A stretch of 64,000 bases of DNA from Marinibaculum pumilum (GTDB lineage: Bacteria; Pseudomonadota; Alphaproteobacteria; Ferrovibrionales; Ferrovibrionaceae). Made by a program: the position numbers and the translations under genes. The notes under the pieces were generated by a model. The model was not told the origin of the DNA. It saw nothing but the letters and a program-made list of their open reading frames with translations, and did not search any database. Shown here in pieces: positions 8,603 through 17,098 of this stretch. Location: NCBI RefSeq assembly GCF_042646425.1, contig NZ_JBHRTR010000019.1, positions 62,001 through 126,000 of the forward strand, read 5' to 3'. Within the stretch, counting starts at the first letter, position 1; the number at the start of each line of letters is the position of its first letter.

Positions 8603-9598
8603 TCACTCCGGGGAATGCGGCCCGGTCGGCGCTCCGGGGCGCAGCACCCTGCACAGCCGTCGCCCAAGCCATATCAGCGCCCAGGCTGGGGGCAGGCTGG
8701 CCAGAGCCAGGAGAGGAGCGAAGAGGCTGACGAGCCACAGCGTCTCGCTGCTGGCCTGTGACGGACCGGTCGCCAGCAGCAGGCCAAGGGCGAGGATGTA
8801 CAGGCCGGTCAGAAGGGGCGCTGCGGTGCCGGCCAAGACGCCTGGCAGCGGATTGGCAAAGCCCGCGTCCGGTCCAGGCCCGCGCCGTCCTGGTGCCAGT
8901 CGGCGGGCGAAGAAGACGCCCCGGACCAGGGTCAGCAGCACGGCGGTCAGCATCACGACCGCCAGGGGCAGGGGCAGGACCGCGATCGTGGCCAGCACCG
9001 GGTCCAGGCGGCAATACGCACGCTCTGCCTCGCCGCTCGGCAGCGCCAGGCCTGCGGACTGCCCCGCCACCGCCGGCTCGAACCGGCACAAATCCCGTCC
9101 CACCAGGTCGATCTCGGCGACGTAGGGGAGAAAGCCGGCAAGCGCAGCGGCACAGGGCAGTCCGGCGAGGAGCAGCCAGAACGCCGCCCTGGCCCGCCAG
9201 CCGCGGCGGACCTCGTCTTCCTGTGCTGCGTCCTCCTGAGCTGCGGCCATCCCGCTGGTGCTTGCCGCCGGCCAGCCGGCCAGCCGGCTGGAGAGCAGCA
9301 ACAGAGGATGGACCAGGGCGAATCCGGCGAGGAGGATTACGGGCGTTCCGGCGAGCCCCAGGTAGAGGGCGTAGAACGGCTGTCCGGTCAGCCAGAAGTC
9401 CAGCGACGCGAAGAGCAGCCAGCAGAGCCAGATCAGGGCGAGGGTGCGGCCCAACCGGTCGCCGAACCGCATCCAGTTTGGCCGCTCCGCCAGGGGATAT
9501 CCGGCCGCGCGGCAGTCCTTCCCTTTGCCGTCTGCTCCTTTGCCGTCTGCTCCGGGTCCGGCCATCGCCAGGGTTCCGGCCGGACCGGAGATGCTCAT
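8603..9598 (-). CDS. Unknown multi-pass membrane protein (paralogue B)
   Basis: A 331-residue protein that I cannot assign to a family. A polar N-terminus with a duplicated GADGK word is followed by hydrophobic segments around residues 48-75, 80-105, 138-158, 205-230 and 255-315. A cytoplasmic-looking loop holds a second duplication, AAQED-AAQED. It resembles the next gene downstream in segment order and in the AFWLLLAGLP region. Its ATG overlaps the TGA of the transglycosylase-like gene (ATGA at 9595-9598), so the two are translationally coupled. This suggests a membrane partner for the wall-active protein, but that is inference. Confidence 0.65.
   Translation of the reverse strand: MSISGPAGTLAMAGPGADGKGADGKGKDCRAAGYPLAERPNWMRFGDRLGRTLALIWLCWLLFASLDFWLTGQPFYALYLGLAGTPVILLAGFALVHPLLLLSSRLAGWPAASTSGMAAAQEDAAQEDEVRRGWRARAAFWLLLAGLPCAAALAGFLPYVAEIDLVGRDLCRFEPAVAGQSAGLALPSGEAERAYCRLDPVLATIAVLPLPLAVVMLTAVLLTLVRGVFFARRLAPGRRGPGPDAGFANPLPGVLAGTAAPLLTGLYILALGLLLATGPSQASSETLWLVSLFAPLLALASLPPAWALIWLGRRLCRVLRPGAPTGPHSPE
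9215..9244. repeat. Two 15-bp in-frame tandem repeats
   Basis: Units 9215-9229 and 9230-9244 match at 13 of 15 positions and encode the AAQED-AAQED duplication in the loop of the membrane protein. Confidence 0.7.
9522..9551. repeat. Two identical 15-bp in-frame tandem repeats
   Basis: CCTTTGCCGTCTGCT occurs twice without a gap (9522-9536, 9537-9551) and encodes GADGK-GADGK near the N-terminus of the membrane protein. The perfect identity implies a recent duplication. Confidence 0.85.
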
Positions 9599-10527
9599 CT
9601 CCGATCCTCCCAGGGCCTTTCTTCCCAGGGCCTCTCTTCCCAGGGCCTTTCGCGATAGACGCGGGCGAGCGCGGCGCCATAGTCGTTCACGTTCTCCCGG
9701 CCGGTGAAATTGTAGATTGAGCCGATCTTGGCCGGATCCGGGTTGGGGACGCGGTCGACGATGCGCCGCAGCAGGGTCGCGCCGGCGCGGATATTGGTCT
9801 GTGGGTCGAATGCGCTGCGAGAGTCGAGCCCGAGCGGCCCCCAGGTCGACGGTTGTATGTTCATCGGCAGGATGCTCGGCTTGTCCAGGCCGATATGGCT
9901 CAGCATATCTTCCCGCACCCAGTCGGGCATCGCCTCGTAGGCGATGTCGGATGGCATGCCATAGGAGGCGCCGCGTGCATTCTCCAGATAGATCACCGCG
10001 CGCAGCAGGTCGGGATCGAGGAACTGGCGCCGTGCCTCTTCGGCGATGATGTGGTCATGCTGCAGAACTGCGGCACGTCCTAGCCAGCCAAGTTCATGCC
10101 ATGGCTCGGATCCATCCGCGTTCGGGTTGTCGGCGATCTCGAACAGGGCAGGTGTGTTGGCATTGAGGCTGTCGATGCGGTCCTGCGCATCAGACAAGAC
10201 TGGAAGTGTACCGGAAGGAGGTTCCACACCGTTGCCGCCCAACCGGCCCCAGGGCGGGAGCTGGTTGGAGAGGTGGTGGCCAGACCCCGCCGGCCGGCCC
10301 GAGGAGGCCGCCGGACGTTGCGGGAGGTGGGGCGGGTGGCGGGTCGAGATGCCGTCGGGTGCGACGCCTTCCGGTGGGCTGCCGGCATTGGACTTGCCAG
10401 CGGAGGAAGATCCCGGATCGGGCCGGACACCGACCAGAGACCTCCAGAGGTCGGGGAGAAAGGCCGAGGCCGATGTGGCGGCGGGGGACGGGTATCCCCT
10501 GCTCTGCAGGCGCGTCCTGAGGGTCAT
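9595..10527 (-). CDS. Lytic-transglycosylase-like protein with repeat tail
   Basis: 310 residues. The first half is low-complexity and rich in proline, serine and glycine. The C-terminal half resembles an SLT/lysozyme-like fold: DLLRAVIYLENARGASYG supplies a candidate catalytic glutamate, followed by ILPMNIQPSTWG and AGATLLRRIVDR...IYNFTGRE, typical of transglycosylase cores. The tail is three copies of ERPWE. No classical signal peptide is visible, so export or injection by another route is possible. GGAGGAGG sits 5 bp before the ATG at 10527, which I prefer to an ATG at 10560. It is the first gene of an operon with two membrane proteins. Confidence 0.65.
   Translation of the reverse strand: MTLRTRLQSRGYPSPAATSASAFLPDLWRSLVGVRPDPGSSSAGKSNAGSPPEGVAPDGISTRHPPHLPQRPAASSGRPAGSGHHLSNQLPPWGRLGGNGVEPPSGTLPVLSDAQDRIDSLNANTPALFEIADNPNADGSEPWHELGWLGRAAVLQHDHIIAEEARRQFLDPDLLRAVIYLENARGASYGMPSDIAYEAMPDWVREDMLSHIGLDKPSILPMNIQPSTWGPLGLDSRSAFDPQTNIRAGATLLRRIVDRVPNPDPAKIGSIYNFTGRENVNDYGAALARVYRERPWEERPWEERPWEDRR
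9606..9650. repeat. Three 15-bp in-frame tandem repeats
   Basis: Units 9606-9620, 9621-9635 and 9636-9650 share TCCCAGGGCCT with one or two differences. They encode the ERPWE-ERPWE-ERPWE tail of the transglycosylase-like protein, immediately before its stop codon. Confidence 0.85.
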
Positions 10528-10563
10528 CAAATCCTCCTCCGGTAGCCACGAAAGTTCCATCAA

Positions 10564-10592
10564 TGTTTACTTTATGTTCCTTCCTTCGTCAA
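10564..10592 (-). promoter_or_regulatory. Candidate promoter of the transglycosylase-like operon
   Basis: On the minus strand TTGACG (10592-10587) is followed after exactly 17 bp by TAAACA (10569-10564). The segment is strikingly AT-rich for this genome. Transcription would begin some 30 bp before the GGAGGAGG ribosome site of the first gene. Confidence 0.55.
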
Positions 10593-10660
10593 GAAAAATC
10601 AACCCTGGGCTGTAGGCGCGGGAAATCGCTGCTGTCCCGGCGGTCCGCGCCTGGCCCGCT

Positions 10661-11410
10661 TCAGTAGGGCACGATCTCGCTGCGTTTCCACAGGTTGAAG
10701 GCGTCGAGAGATGTCGGGATCGTCGCCTGGCGGGCGCGGATGCCCGGGCGGTCGCGATAGGGCAGCGAGAGTTCCCGGTAGAGCGCCTCGTCGGAAAACT
10801 CCACCCCCTGCACCGCTGCGTCGTAGCGGGTGGCGGCGAAGACCAGGCGCGGGATCCGCGCCCAGTAGATCGCCCCATAGCACATCGGGCAGGGTTCGGC
10901 GGAGGCATAGAGGATGCAGGTGGAGGTGGCGCCGGCCTGCGGCAGGCGCGCCTCGTCGCGGGCGATGCGGCCGAGATTGTAGACGCCGAGTTCGCGCGCA
11001 GCGTCGCGGATCGCGCAGACCTCGGCATGCGCTGTCGGATCGAAGGTCGCGGTCACCCGGTTGCGGTTGCGCCAGTAGCGGATCGCCGCGCCGGTCTCGT
11101 CGTCGACCTGCACGATCACCGCGCCGAACGGGCCGCCGCCCTGGTCGACCGACAGCCGCGCCTCCGCCGCCGCCATCTCCGCCCAGCGGTTGCCGCCGCA
11201 TTCGATGCCGTCATAGGCGCCGGCGGTCTTGATGTTCGCGGTCTGCGAGGGCAGGCGGGAACAGTCATGGTCCGCACGGGTGCAGTGCGGGTCGAAGCCG
11301 CTCCAGGGCTGCAGCCAGCCGGGTTCGCGCGGGCCGTCCAGCAGGGGCGGCTCGCCCTCATAGGGTTCCCCGCAGGGAATCGCGGTCAGCCCTTCGTCCC
11401 GTTCGCTCAT
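10661..11410 (-). CDS. Guanine-deaminase-like nucleoside/base deaminase
   Basis: A 249-residue member of the zinc cytidine deaminase-like fold. Residues 128-130 (AHAEVCAI) give the HAE motif with the zinc histidine and proton-shuttling glutamate; EPCPMCYGAIYWA gives the two zinc cysteines (C174, C177). The order and the FGAVIV and VTATFDPTAHAE context resemble bacterial guanine deaminase and related enzymes. There is an N-terminal extension of about 70 residues with several cysteines and histidines that I do not recognise. I used the ATG at 11410 rather than a GTG at 11434. It would deaminate a purine base or related compound in the cytosol. Confidence 0.8.
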   Translation of the reverse strand: MSERDEGLTAIPCGEPYEGEPPLLDGPREPGWLQPWSGFDPHCTRADHDCSRLPSQTANIKTAGAYDGIECGGNRWAEMAAAEARLSVDQGGGPFGAVIVQVDDETGAAIRYWRNRNRVTATFDPTAHAEVCAIRDAARELGVYNLGRIARDEARLPQAGATSTCILYASAEPCPMCYGAIYWARIPRLVFAATRYDAAVQGVEFSDEALYRELSLPYRDRPGIRARQATIPTSLDAFNLWKRSEIVPY

Positions 11411-11461
11411 CGCAATCCGATCCTTCCGGGTCACCCGTCCGCGGGCGCGGACAGCTAAACG

Positions 11462-12226
11462 TCATTCGTCCGCGGGCGCGGACAGGAGATAGGTGTCCAT
11501 GATCCAGCCGTGCCGGTCGCGCGCGGCCTGCCGCTCGGCCAGGATGCGGTCGGAGACATCCGCCAGCGGGCCGGCGACCAGCATCTCGCGGTCCATGCCC
11601 AGATAGGCACCCCACCATATGTGCAGGTTGCGGTCGAGCAGGGTGGTGAAGGCGCATTGGCCGTCCAGCATGACGACGACGGTCGGAATGTCGGCAGGCC
11701 AGCCGTCAGCGCGCAGGCGCCGGCCGGTGGTGACCAGGACCGGCTGGCCGATGCCGTTCAGCGGGATCCGGTGGGCAGCACAGAGCGCCTGGATCGCGGT
11801 GATGCCGGGCACGACATGCACGGCCGAGATCGCCCCGTTCGCCTGCAGCCGTTCCGCGATGCGCAGGGTGCTGTCGTAGAGAGACGGATCGCCCCAGACC
11901 AGCAGCGCGACGGATGCGGGGGCGGTTCCGCTGGCCGACATCGCCGCCGCCCAGCGGGCGGCGATCCCGTCATGCCAGGCGCGGACCCGCGCATCGTAGT
12001 CGGCGATGGCCGGATCGCGTTCCGGCATCTCGAAGGCCGTGACCGGCGGTGCCGGGTCGCGCAGATGGGTGGCGCAGAGGGCGCGGCGCAGCGCTGCCAG
12101 CTCGCCGCGCTCGCCGGCCTTCACCGGCAGCAGGATCAGGTCGGCCCCGTTCAGCGCCGCCACGGCGCCCAGGGTCAGGTGGCCGGGATCGCCGGTGCCG
12201 ATGCCGACCAGGTACAGGGCGGTCAT
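11462..12226 (-). CDS. cobF: Precorrin-6A synthase (deacetylating)
   Basis: 254 residues, SAM-dependent methyltransferase of the tetrapyrrole methylase fold. It starts YLVGIGTGDPGHLTLGAV, the first SAM loop of the family, and has VALLVWGDPSLYDSTLRI in the second conserved block and HVVPGITAIQALCAAHRIP in the third. The tail LHIWWGAYLGMDREMLVAG is typical of CobF, which methylates C1 and removes the acetyl group in the aerobic pathway. Its ATG overlaps the cobA stop (ATGA at 12223-12226), and GGGGGAGG precedes it. It is the distal gene of the cob operon. Confidence 0.92.
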   Translation of the reverse strand: MTALYLVGIGTGDPGHLTLGAVAALNGADLILLPVKAGERGELAALRRALCATHLRDPAPPVTAFEMPERDPAIADYDARVRAWHDGIAARWAAAMSASGTAPASVALLVWGDPSLYDSTLRIAERLQANGAISAVHVVPGITAIQALCAAHRIPLNGIGQPVLVTTGRRLRADGWPADIPTVVVMLDGQCAFTTLLDRNLHIWWGAYLGMDREMLVAGPLADVSDRILAERQAARDRHGWIMDTYLLSAPADE

Positions 12227-12999
12227 TCGTCCTCCCCCGACAGGGGCGTCGCCGGGTCGGCCGCCGCGTCGTCGAAGGCCAGCGGGCCGTAGAGCACAAG
12301 CGCCGGCCCGTCGCCGGCATCCGCCAGCGCCGCGGCGATGCTGCCCAGGGTGGCGCGGCGGACCAGCTGCGCCGGGGTCGAGACGCTCTCGGCATAGACC
12401 GCGGGCGTGTCGGCCGGCAGGCCGGCGGCCAGCAGCCGCTCCGCCAGGGCGGCGAAGGTCCGCTTCGCCATGTACATCACCGTGGTCGCGGCGGGGTCGG
12501 CGAGGGCGGCCAGGTTGATGTCGCCGGGCAGGCGGCCGGTCTGGTCGTGGCCGGTCACGAACTGCACCCGGCGGGCGGTGCAGCGCCGGGTCAGCGGGAT
12601 GCCCAGCGCCGCGGCCGCGGCGATGCCCGACGGCACGCCGGGCACGATCTCGAACGGGATGCCGGCGGCGCGCAGCGCGCCGATCTCCTCCTCCAGCCGG
12701 CCGAAGATGCCGGAATCGCCAGACTTCAGGCGTACCACCCGGGCACCGCGCCGGGCATAGTCGACCAGCAGGCGGTTGATCTGGTCCTGTTTCGGCGAGA
12801 TCCGGCCGGCCCGCTTGCCGGTGCCGACCAGCTCCGCGCCGGGGCGGGCATGGCCCAGGATCGGCCCTGCCGCCAGGTCGTCGAACAGCACCGCGTCGGC
12901 GCGGCCCAGCCGGTCGACTGCCTTCAGGGTCAGCAGCTCCGGATCGCCGGGACCGGAGCCGACGAAGCTGACGAAGCCCTTGCCGCCGCTGCCGCTCAT
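12223..12999 (-). CDS. cobA: Uroporphyrinogen-III C-methyltransferase
   Basis: 258 residues. GFVSFVGSGPGDPELLTLKA is the SAM-binding start shared with SUMT enzymes; VRLKSGDSGIFGR, PFEIVPGVPSGIAAAA and TVMYMAKRT follow in the canonical order. It makes precorrin-2 from uroporphyrinogen III, the entry step of cobalamin and sirohaem synthesis. There is no CysG-type oxidase/ferrochelatase domain, so this copy belongs to cobalamin synthesis. It overlaps both neighbours by ATGA junctions, indicating tight translational coupling. Confidence 0.94.
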   Translation of the reverse strand: MSGSGGKGFVSFVGSGPGDPELLTLKAVDRLGRADAVLFDDLAAGPILGHARPGAELVGTGKRAGRISPKQDQINRLLVDYARRGARVVRLKSGDSGIFGRLEEEIGALRAAGIPFEIVPGVPSGIAAAAALGIPLTRRCTARRVQFVTGHDQTGRLPGDINLAALADPAATTVMYMAKRTFAALAERLLAAGLPADTPAVYAESVSTPAQLVRRATLGSIAAALADAGDGPALVLYGPLAFDDAAADPATPLSGEDE

Positions 13000-14324
13000 G
13001 ATCCGGCCACCAGGTGGAAGAAGGTGCCGGTGGCATGGCCGCGGCGCGAACCGGTCTCGGTCACCACCGCGCCGCCGGCGTCCTGCACCTCCGCCAGCGG
13101 CGGATCCGGCTGCGCCAGGACGGAGGCATAGTGGAACTCATGCCCGCGCAGCGCCGTGCCGGGCGCGAAGCCGGCCATCGGCGCCGCCAGCACCGCCCGG
13201 CGATAGCCCAGGTGCAGCTTGCGCTGCGCGAAGCTGCTGACCAGGCCCAGCAGGCCGGCCATTTCGTGCCGCACCCCGTCGCCGTCCACCAGGCCCGCGC
13301 CCATCGCCATGTAGCCGCCGCACTCGCCATGCACCGGCCGGCTGTCGGCGAAGTCCCGCAGCTCCTGCCGGAAATGCCCGGCAGCGGCCAGGGCGCCGGC
13401 ATGGAGTTCCGGATAGCCGCCCGGCAGCCAGCAGCAATCGGCCTGTGGCGCCGGCCCCTCGTCCGCCAGGGGGGAGAAGGGCAGGATCTCCGCCCCCGCC
13501 CGCCGCCAGGCATCCAGCAGGTGCGGATAGACGAAGGAGAAGGCGCGGTCCCGGGCCAGGGCGATGCGCTGCCCGGGCGGGTCGGGCAGCTGCGCATGGC
13601 TTTCGGTCGTGACGATGGCGCCGCAACGGGCTGCGGCCAGGATCGCGTCGAGGTCCAGATGCTCGGAGACAAAGCGGCCCAGACCGGCCATCGCCGCTTC
13701 GAGGTCCGGCCGTTCCTCCGCCTGTACCAGGCCCAGATGGCGTTCCGGCAGACTCAGGTCCGGCCGGCGTGGCAGGGCGCCGAACACGGCGATGCCGGCG
13801 GCGGCCATGCCGTCGCGAACCAGGCGTTCATGGCGCGGGCTGGCGACCCGGTTCAGCACCACCCCGGCGACCGTCACCCCGGTACGGTGACCGGCTAGGC
13901 CGCGGGCGATCGCGGCGGCGGTCTGCGACTGGCCGGACACGTCGAGGACCAGCAGCACCGGCCAGCCGGTCAGCGCGGCGATGTCGGCGCTGGCGCCGAT
14001 GCCGGTCGCGCCCGGCGCCGCGGCGCCGTCGAACAGGCCCATCGCGCCTTCCGCCAGGGCGAGGTCGGCGCCGGACGCCGCGCCGGCGAGGCGGTGCAGC
14101 TGCGCCGGTGCCATCGACCAGCTGTCGAGGTTGTAGGAGGGGTGGCCGGCTGCGGCCCGGTGGAAGGCCGGGTCGATATAGTCGGGGCCGCATTTGAAGG
14201 GCTGCACCGCCAGGCCGTGATCGGCGAGCGCGCGGGCCAGGCCCAGCATCACGGTGGTCTTGCCGGTGCCGGAGGCGGGCGCGGAGACCAGCAGGCCGGG
14301 CGGCATGGCGGTGGTACCGCTCAT
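12996..14324 (-). CDS. cobB: Hydrogenobyrinic acid a,c-diamide synthase
   Basis: 442 residues in the two-domain CobB/CbiA form. The N-terminal ATPase domain has the P-loop SAPASGTGKTTVMLGL and FKCGPDYIDPAFH. The C-terminal class I glutamine amidotransferase-like domain has LPGGYPELHA and HGECGGYMAMG, whose cysteine is the glutaminase nucleophile. It amidates the a and c side chains of the corrin ring using glutamine and ATP. In the aerobic pathway it acts before cobalt insertion. The ATG at 14324 overlaps the cobM stop; an in-frame ATG six codons later is an alternative. Confidence 0.94.
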   Translation of the reverse strand: MSGTTAMPPGLLVSAPASGTGKTTVMLGLARALADHGLAVQPFKCGPDYIDPAFHRAAAGHPSYNLDSWSMAPAQLHRLAGAASGADLALAEGAMGLFDGAAAPGATGIGASADIAALTGWPVLLVLDVSGQSQTAAAIARGLAGHRTGVTVAGVVLNRVASPRHERLVRDGMAAAGIAVFGALPRRPDLSLPERHLGLVQAEERPDLEAAMAGLGRFVSEHLDLDAILAAARCGAIVTTESHAQLPDPPGQRIALARDRAFSFVYPHLLDAWRRAGAEILPFSPLADEGPAPQADCCWLPGGYPELHAGALAAAGHFRQELRDFADSRPVHGECGGYMAMGAGLVDGDGVRHEMAGLLGLVSSFAQRKLHLGYRRAVLAAPMAGFAPGTALRGHEFHYASVLAQPDPPLAEVQDAGGAVVTETGSRRGHATGTFFHLVAGS

Positions 14325-15109
14325 CCCTCCGCCTCCCCGCCGCTGCCGGCCGCGGCCGAGCGGGGCCGGAAGCGCCGCTCATAGTCGGCGGCGTAGAGCC
14401 GGCTCTCTCCGAAAGCATCCGTGTCCAGGCCCGGGCCCACCAGGATCAGCGCGGTGCGCTCCGGCGCCGTGCCGACCTGCGCCACCAGTTCGGCGAGGGG
14501 CGCGCGCACGACCCGCTCCTCCGGCCAACTCGCCCGCCAGACCACGGCGGCCGGGCAGGCCGGCCCGTAATGCGGCAGCAGGCGCGCGACGACATCTTCC
14601 AGGACATGGATCGACAGGTGGATCGCCAGCAGCGCGCCGGTGGCAGCGAAGGCCTCCAGCCGTTCGCCCGGCGGCATGGCGGAGGCGCGGCCGGAGGTGC
14701 GGGTGAGCACGACCGTCTGGTTCACTTCCGGCAGGGTCAGTTCCCGGCCCATGGCCGCCGCGGCGGCGGAGAAGGCAGGCACGCCGGGGGTGATGTCGTA
14801 GGGGATGCCCAGCGCGTCCAGCCGGCGCAGCTGTTCCCCCATCGCCGACCAGACCGACAGGTCGCCGGAATGCAGCCGCGCCACGTCCAGCCCTTCGGCA
14901 TGGGCCGCCGATATCTCTGCGACGATGCCGTCCAGGTCCATCGGCGCGGTGTTGACGATCCGCGCGCCCGGCGGGCAATGCGCCAGCACGCCGTCCGGCA
15001 CCAGGGAGCCGGCATAGAGGCAGACCGGCGAGGCGGCGATCAGGTCGCGCCCGCGCAGGGTCAGCAGGTCCGGCGCGCCAGGTCCGGCGCCGATGAAATG
15101 CACCGTCAT
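14321..15109 (-). CDS. cobM: Precorrin-4 C11-methyltransferase
   Basis: 262 residues. The start TVHFIGAGPGAPDLLTLRG, the segment CLYAGSLVP, the strongly diagnostic LHSGDLSVWSAMGEQ and YDITPGVPAFSAAAA identify the CobM/CbiF group of SAM methyltransferases. It methylates C11 of precorrin-4 to give precorrin-5. Its start overlaps the cobL stop by ATGA (15106-15109) and its stop overlaps cobB, in a fully packed operon. Confidence 0.94.
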   Translation of the reverse strand: MTVHFIGAGPGAPDLLTLRGRDLIAASPVCLYAGSLVPDGVLAHCPPGARIVNTAPMDLDGIVAEISAAHAEGLDVARLHSGDLSVWSAMGEQLRRLDALGIPYDITPGVPAFSAAAAAMGRELTLPEVNQTVVLTRTSGRASAMPPGERLEAFAATGALLAIHLSIHVLEDVVARLLPHYGPACPAAVVWRASWPEERVVRAPLAELVAQVGTAPERTALILVGPGLDTDAFGESRLYAADYERRFRPRSAAAGSGGEAEG

Positions 15110-16320
15110 TTCGTGGTGCTCCACTGCACGACCGGCCGTGCGGGCTGCCAGCCCCGCTTGCGTCCGAGCGGCGCCGCCTCCGCCAGCCCGATCCGCAGCA
15201 GCTGGCCGCCGGCCCTGGCCGACCAGTCGGCCAGCAGCGCCTCGGATTCCAGGGTGACGGCGTTGGCCACCAGCCGCGTGCCGGCCGGGATCAGCGCCCA
15301 CAGCCGGTCCAGCAGCTCCGGGCCGGCACCGCCGCCGACGAACACCGCCTGCGGCGGCGGCAGGTCGTCCAGCCCGGCGGGCGCCGTGGCAACCGTCACC
15401 GCCAGACGGTCTGCGACACCGAAACGCGCCGCATTCCGGCCGATCCGTTCCGCCCGCTCCGCCTGGGACTCGACAGCGGAGACGGTGGTCCCGCGCGCCG
15501 CCAGCAGCCATTCGATACCGACGGAGCCGGCACCGGCGCCGATATCCCATAACCTCTCGCCGGGGCGCGGCGCCAGGGCGGACAGGGTCAGGGCGCGCAT
15601 CGCCCGCTTGGTGATCTGGCCGTCATGCTCGAACAGCGCATCGGGCAGGCCCGGGCAGTGCGGCAGACCGGCGCCACCTTCCGCCGCGACGGCGACAGCG
15701 ACCGGCGCGGCGATCTCCGCCAGGTCGAAGCCGGCGGCCGTCGTGCCGCGCAGCCGTTCGCGCGGGCCGCCCAGCGCCTCCATCACGGTCAGCCGCGAAG
15801 GCCCGAAGCCCTGCCCGGTGAGCCAGGCGGCCAGTTCGCCGACCGCTGCGCCGTCGCGCACCAGGCAGATGAGCCGCGCGCCGGCGGTCAGGTCGCGCAG
15901 CAGGATCTCGAACGGTGCGGCATGCACCGCGCGGCACAGGCAGTCCGCCAGCGGCCAGCCCAGGCGGGCGGCGGCCAGCGAGAAGGTCGAGGCCACCGGA
16001 TGCGCCACCCATTCCGCTGCATCCAGCGTGGCGGTCAGCGACGCGCCGGCGCCATGCCAGAACGGATCGCCGGAGGCCAGCACCGCGACGGCTCGTCCGC
16101 GCGCGGCCATTACCGGGGCCACGGAGAACGGCACCGGCCAGGGCCGGCCGCGATCGCCGGCGCCGACCAGGGTCAGGTGCCGCGGGCCGCCGAACACCAG
16201 CTCGGCCCGCTCAAGCGCCTGCCGGCTTGCCAGGCCAAGCCCGTCCAGCCCATCTTCCCCCAGCCCGATGATCGTCAGCCAGGGAGACCCGGCGGCCCCG
16301 TCCATGCCGCGCTCAGCCAT
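15106..16320 (-). CDS. cobL: Precorrin-6Y C5,15-methyltransferase (decarboxylating)
   Basis: 404 residues, the normal fused form. The N-terminal CbiE-like half starts WLTIIGLGEDGLDGL and contains VLASGDPFWHGAG. The C-terminal CbiT-like half has the Rossmann methyltransferase loop LWDIGAGAGSVGIEW and ALFVGGGAG-like AVFVGGGAG. It methylates C5 and C15 and removes the C12 acetate carboxyl group to give precorrin-8X. Its start codon shares the palindrome CATG (16318-16321) with the oppositely oriented cobK, so the two coding regions begin on top of each other. Confidence 0.93.
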   Translation of the reverse strand: MAERGMDGAAGSPWLTIIGLGEDGLDGLGLASRQALERAELVFGGPRHLTLVGAGDRGRPWPVPFSVAPVMAARGRAVAVLASGDPFWHGAGASLTATLDAAEWVAHPVASTFSLAAARLGWPLADCLCRAVHAAPFEILLRDLTAGARLICLVRDGAAVGELAAWLTGQGFGPSRLTVMEALGGPRERLRGTTAAGFDLAEIAAPVAVAVAAEGGAGLPHCPGLPDALFEHDGQITKRAMRALTLSALAPRPGERLWDIGAGAGSVGIEWLLAARGTTVSAVESQAERAERIGRNAARFGVADRLAVTVATAPAGLDDLPPPQAVFVGGGAGPELLDRLWALIPAGTRLVANAVTLESEALLADWSARAGGQLLRIGLAEAAPLGRKRGWQPARPVVQWSTTK

Positions 16321-17098
16321 GTCCAGAGCTTCCCGACACAGAGTCCTGATCCTCGGCGGCTCCGAACAGGCCAGCGCTCTGGCGCGGGCCTGTGCCGAGG
16401 CCGGGATCGACGGCGAATTCTCCTATGCCGGCCGGGTCGCCGCGCTGCGGCCGCAGCCGCTGCCGGTGCGGGTGGGCGGCTTCGGCGGGCCGGAGGGCCT
16501 GGCGCGCTACCTCACAGACGGCGGCTTCACCGCCCTGGTCGATGCCACCCATCCATTCGCCGCGCAGATGAGCGGCAATGCCGTGGCCGCCTGCGCCAGC
16601 ATCGGCCTGCCGCTGCTGGCGCTGGAGCGGCCGGCCTGGACGCCGGAGCCTGGCGACGAGTGGCAGGTGGTGCCCGACATGGCGGCGGCAGTGGCGGCGC
16701 TGGCCGGCGCGCCGGAACGGATCTTCCTGGCGATCGGCCGGCTGCAGGTCGACCTGTTCGCAGCCCAGCCGCAACATTCCTACCTTCTGCGCATGGTGGA
16801 GGCGCCTTCGGCGCCGCTCGCTTTGCCTCAGGCGGAAATCGTGATGGACCGGGGGCCGTTCACGGTCGATGGCGACCGGGCGCTGATGGCGGCGCGCGGC
16901 ATCACCCGCCTGGTGGCGAAGAATGCCGGCGGCGGCGCCGCCCATGCCAAGATCGCGGCGGCCCGCGCGCTCGGCCTGCCGGTGGTGATGATCGACCGGC
17001 CGCCGATCCCCGACCGGCCGCGGGTCGGCGAGGTGGCGGAGGTGCTGCGCTGGCTGGCTCATCCGCTGCCCGCCGGAACGCTGCCGCGCGGCGTGTAG
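16319..17098 (+). CDS. cobK: Precorrin-6A reductase
   Basis: 259 residues. VLILGGSEQASALARA is the nucleotide-binding start of CobK/CbiJ. LVDATHPFAAQMSGNA is the strongly conserved family motif, and RLVAKNAGGGAAHAKIAAAR is the C-terminal signature. It reduces precorrin-6A with NADPH. It is the only cob gene here on the plus strand: it begins inside the cobL start codon and runs 40 bp into the 3' end of cobJ (17059-17098). No good ribosome site precedes the ATG at 16319; an in-frame ATG at 16304 would lie inside cobL. Confidence 0.93.
   Translation: MSRASRHRVLILGGSEQASALARACAEAGIDGEFSYAGRVAALRPQPLPVRVGGFGGPEGLARYLTDGGFTALVDATHPFAAQMSGNAVAACASIGLPLLALERPAWTPEPGDEWQVVPDMAAAVAALAGAPERIFLAIGRLQVDLFAAQPQHSYLLRMVEAPSAPLALPQAEIVMDRGPFTVDGDRALMAARGITRLVAKNAGGGAAHAKIAAARALGLPVVMIDRPPIPDRPRVGEVAEVLRWLAHPLPAGTLPRGV

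Noticed and set aside
8101..9650. CRISPR-like array from short repeats
   Set aside because: Repeats are directly abutting, in frame, and lack spacers; they are coding micro-duplications.
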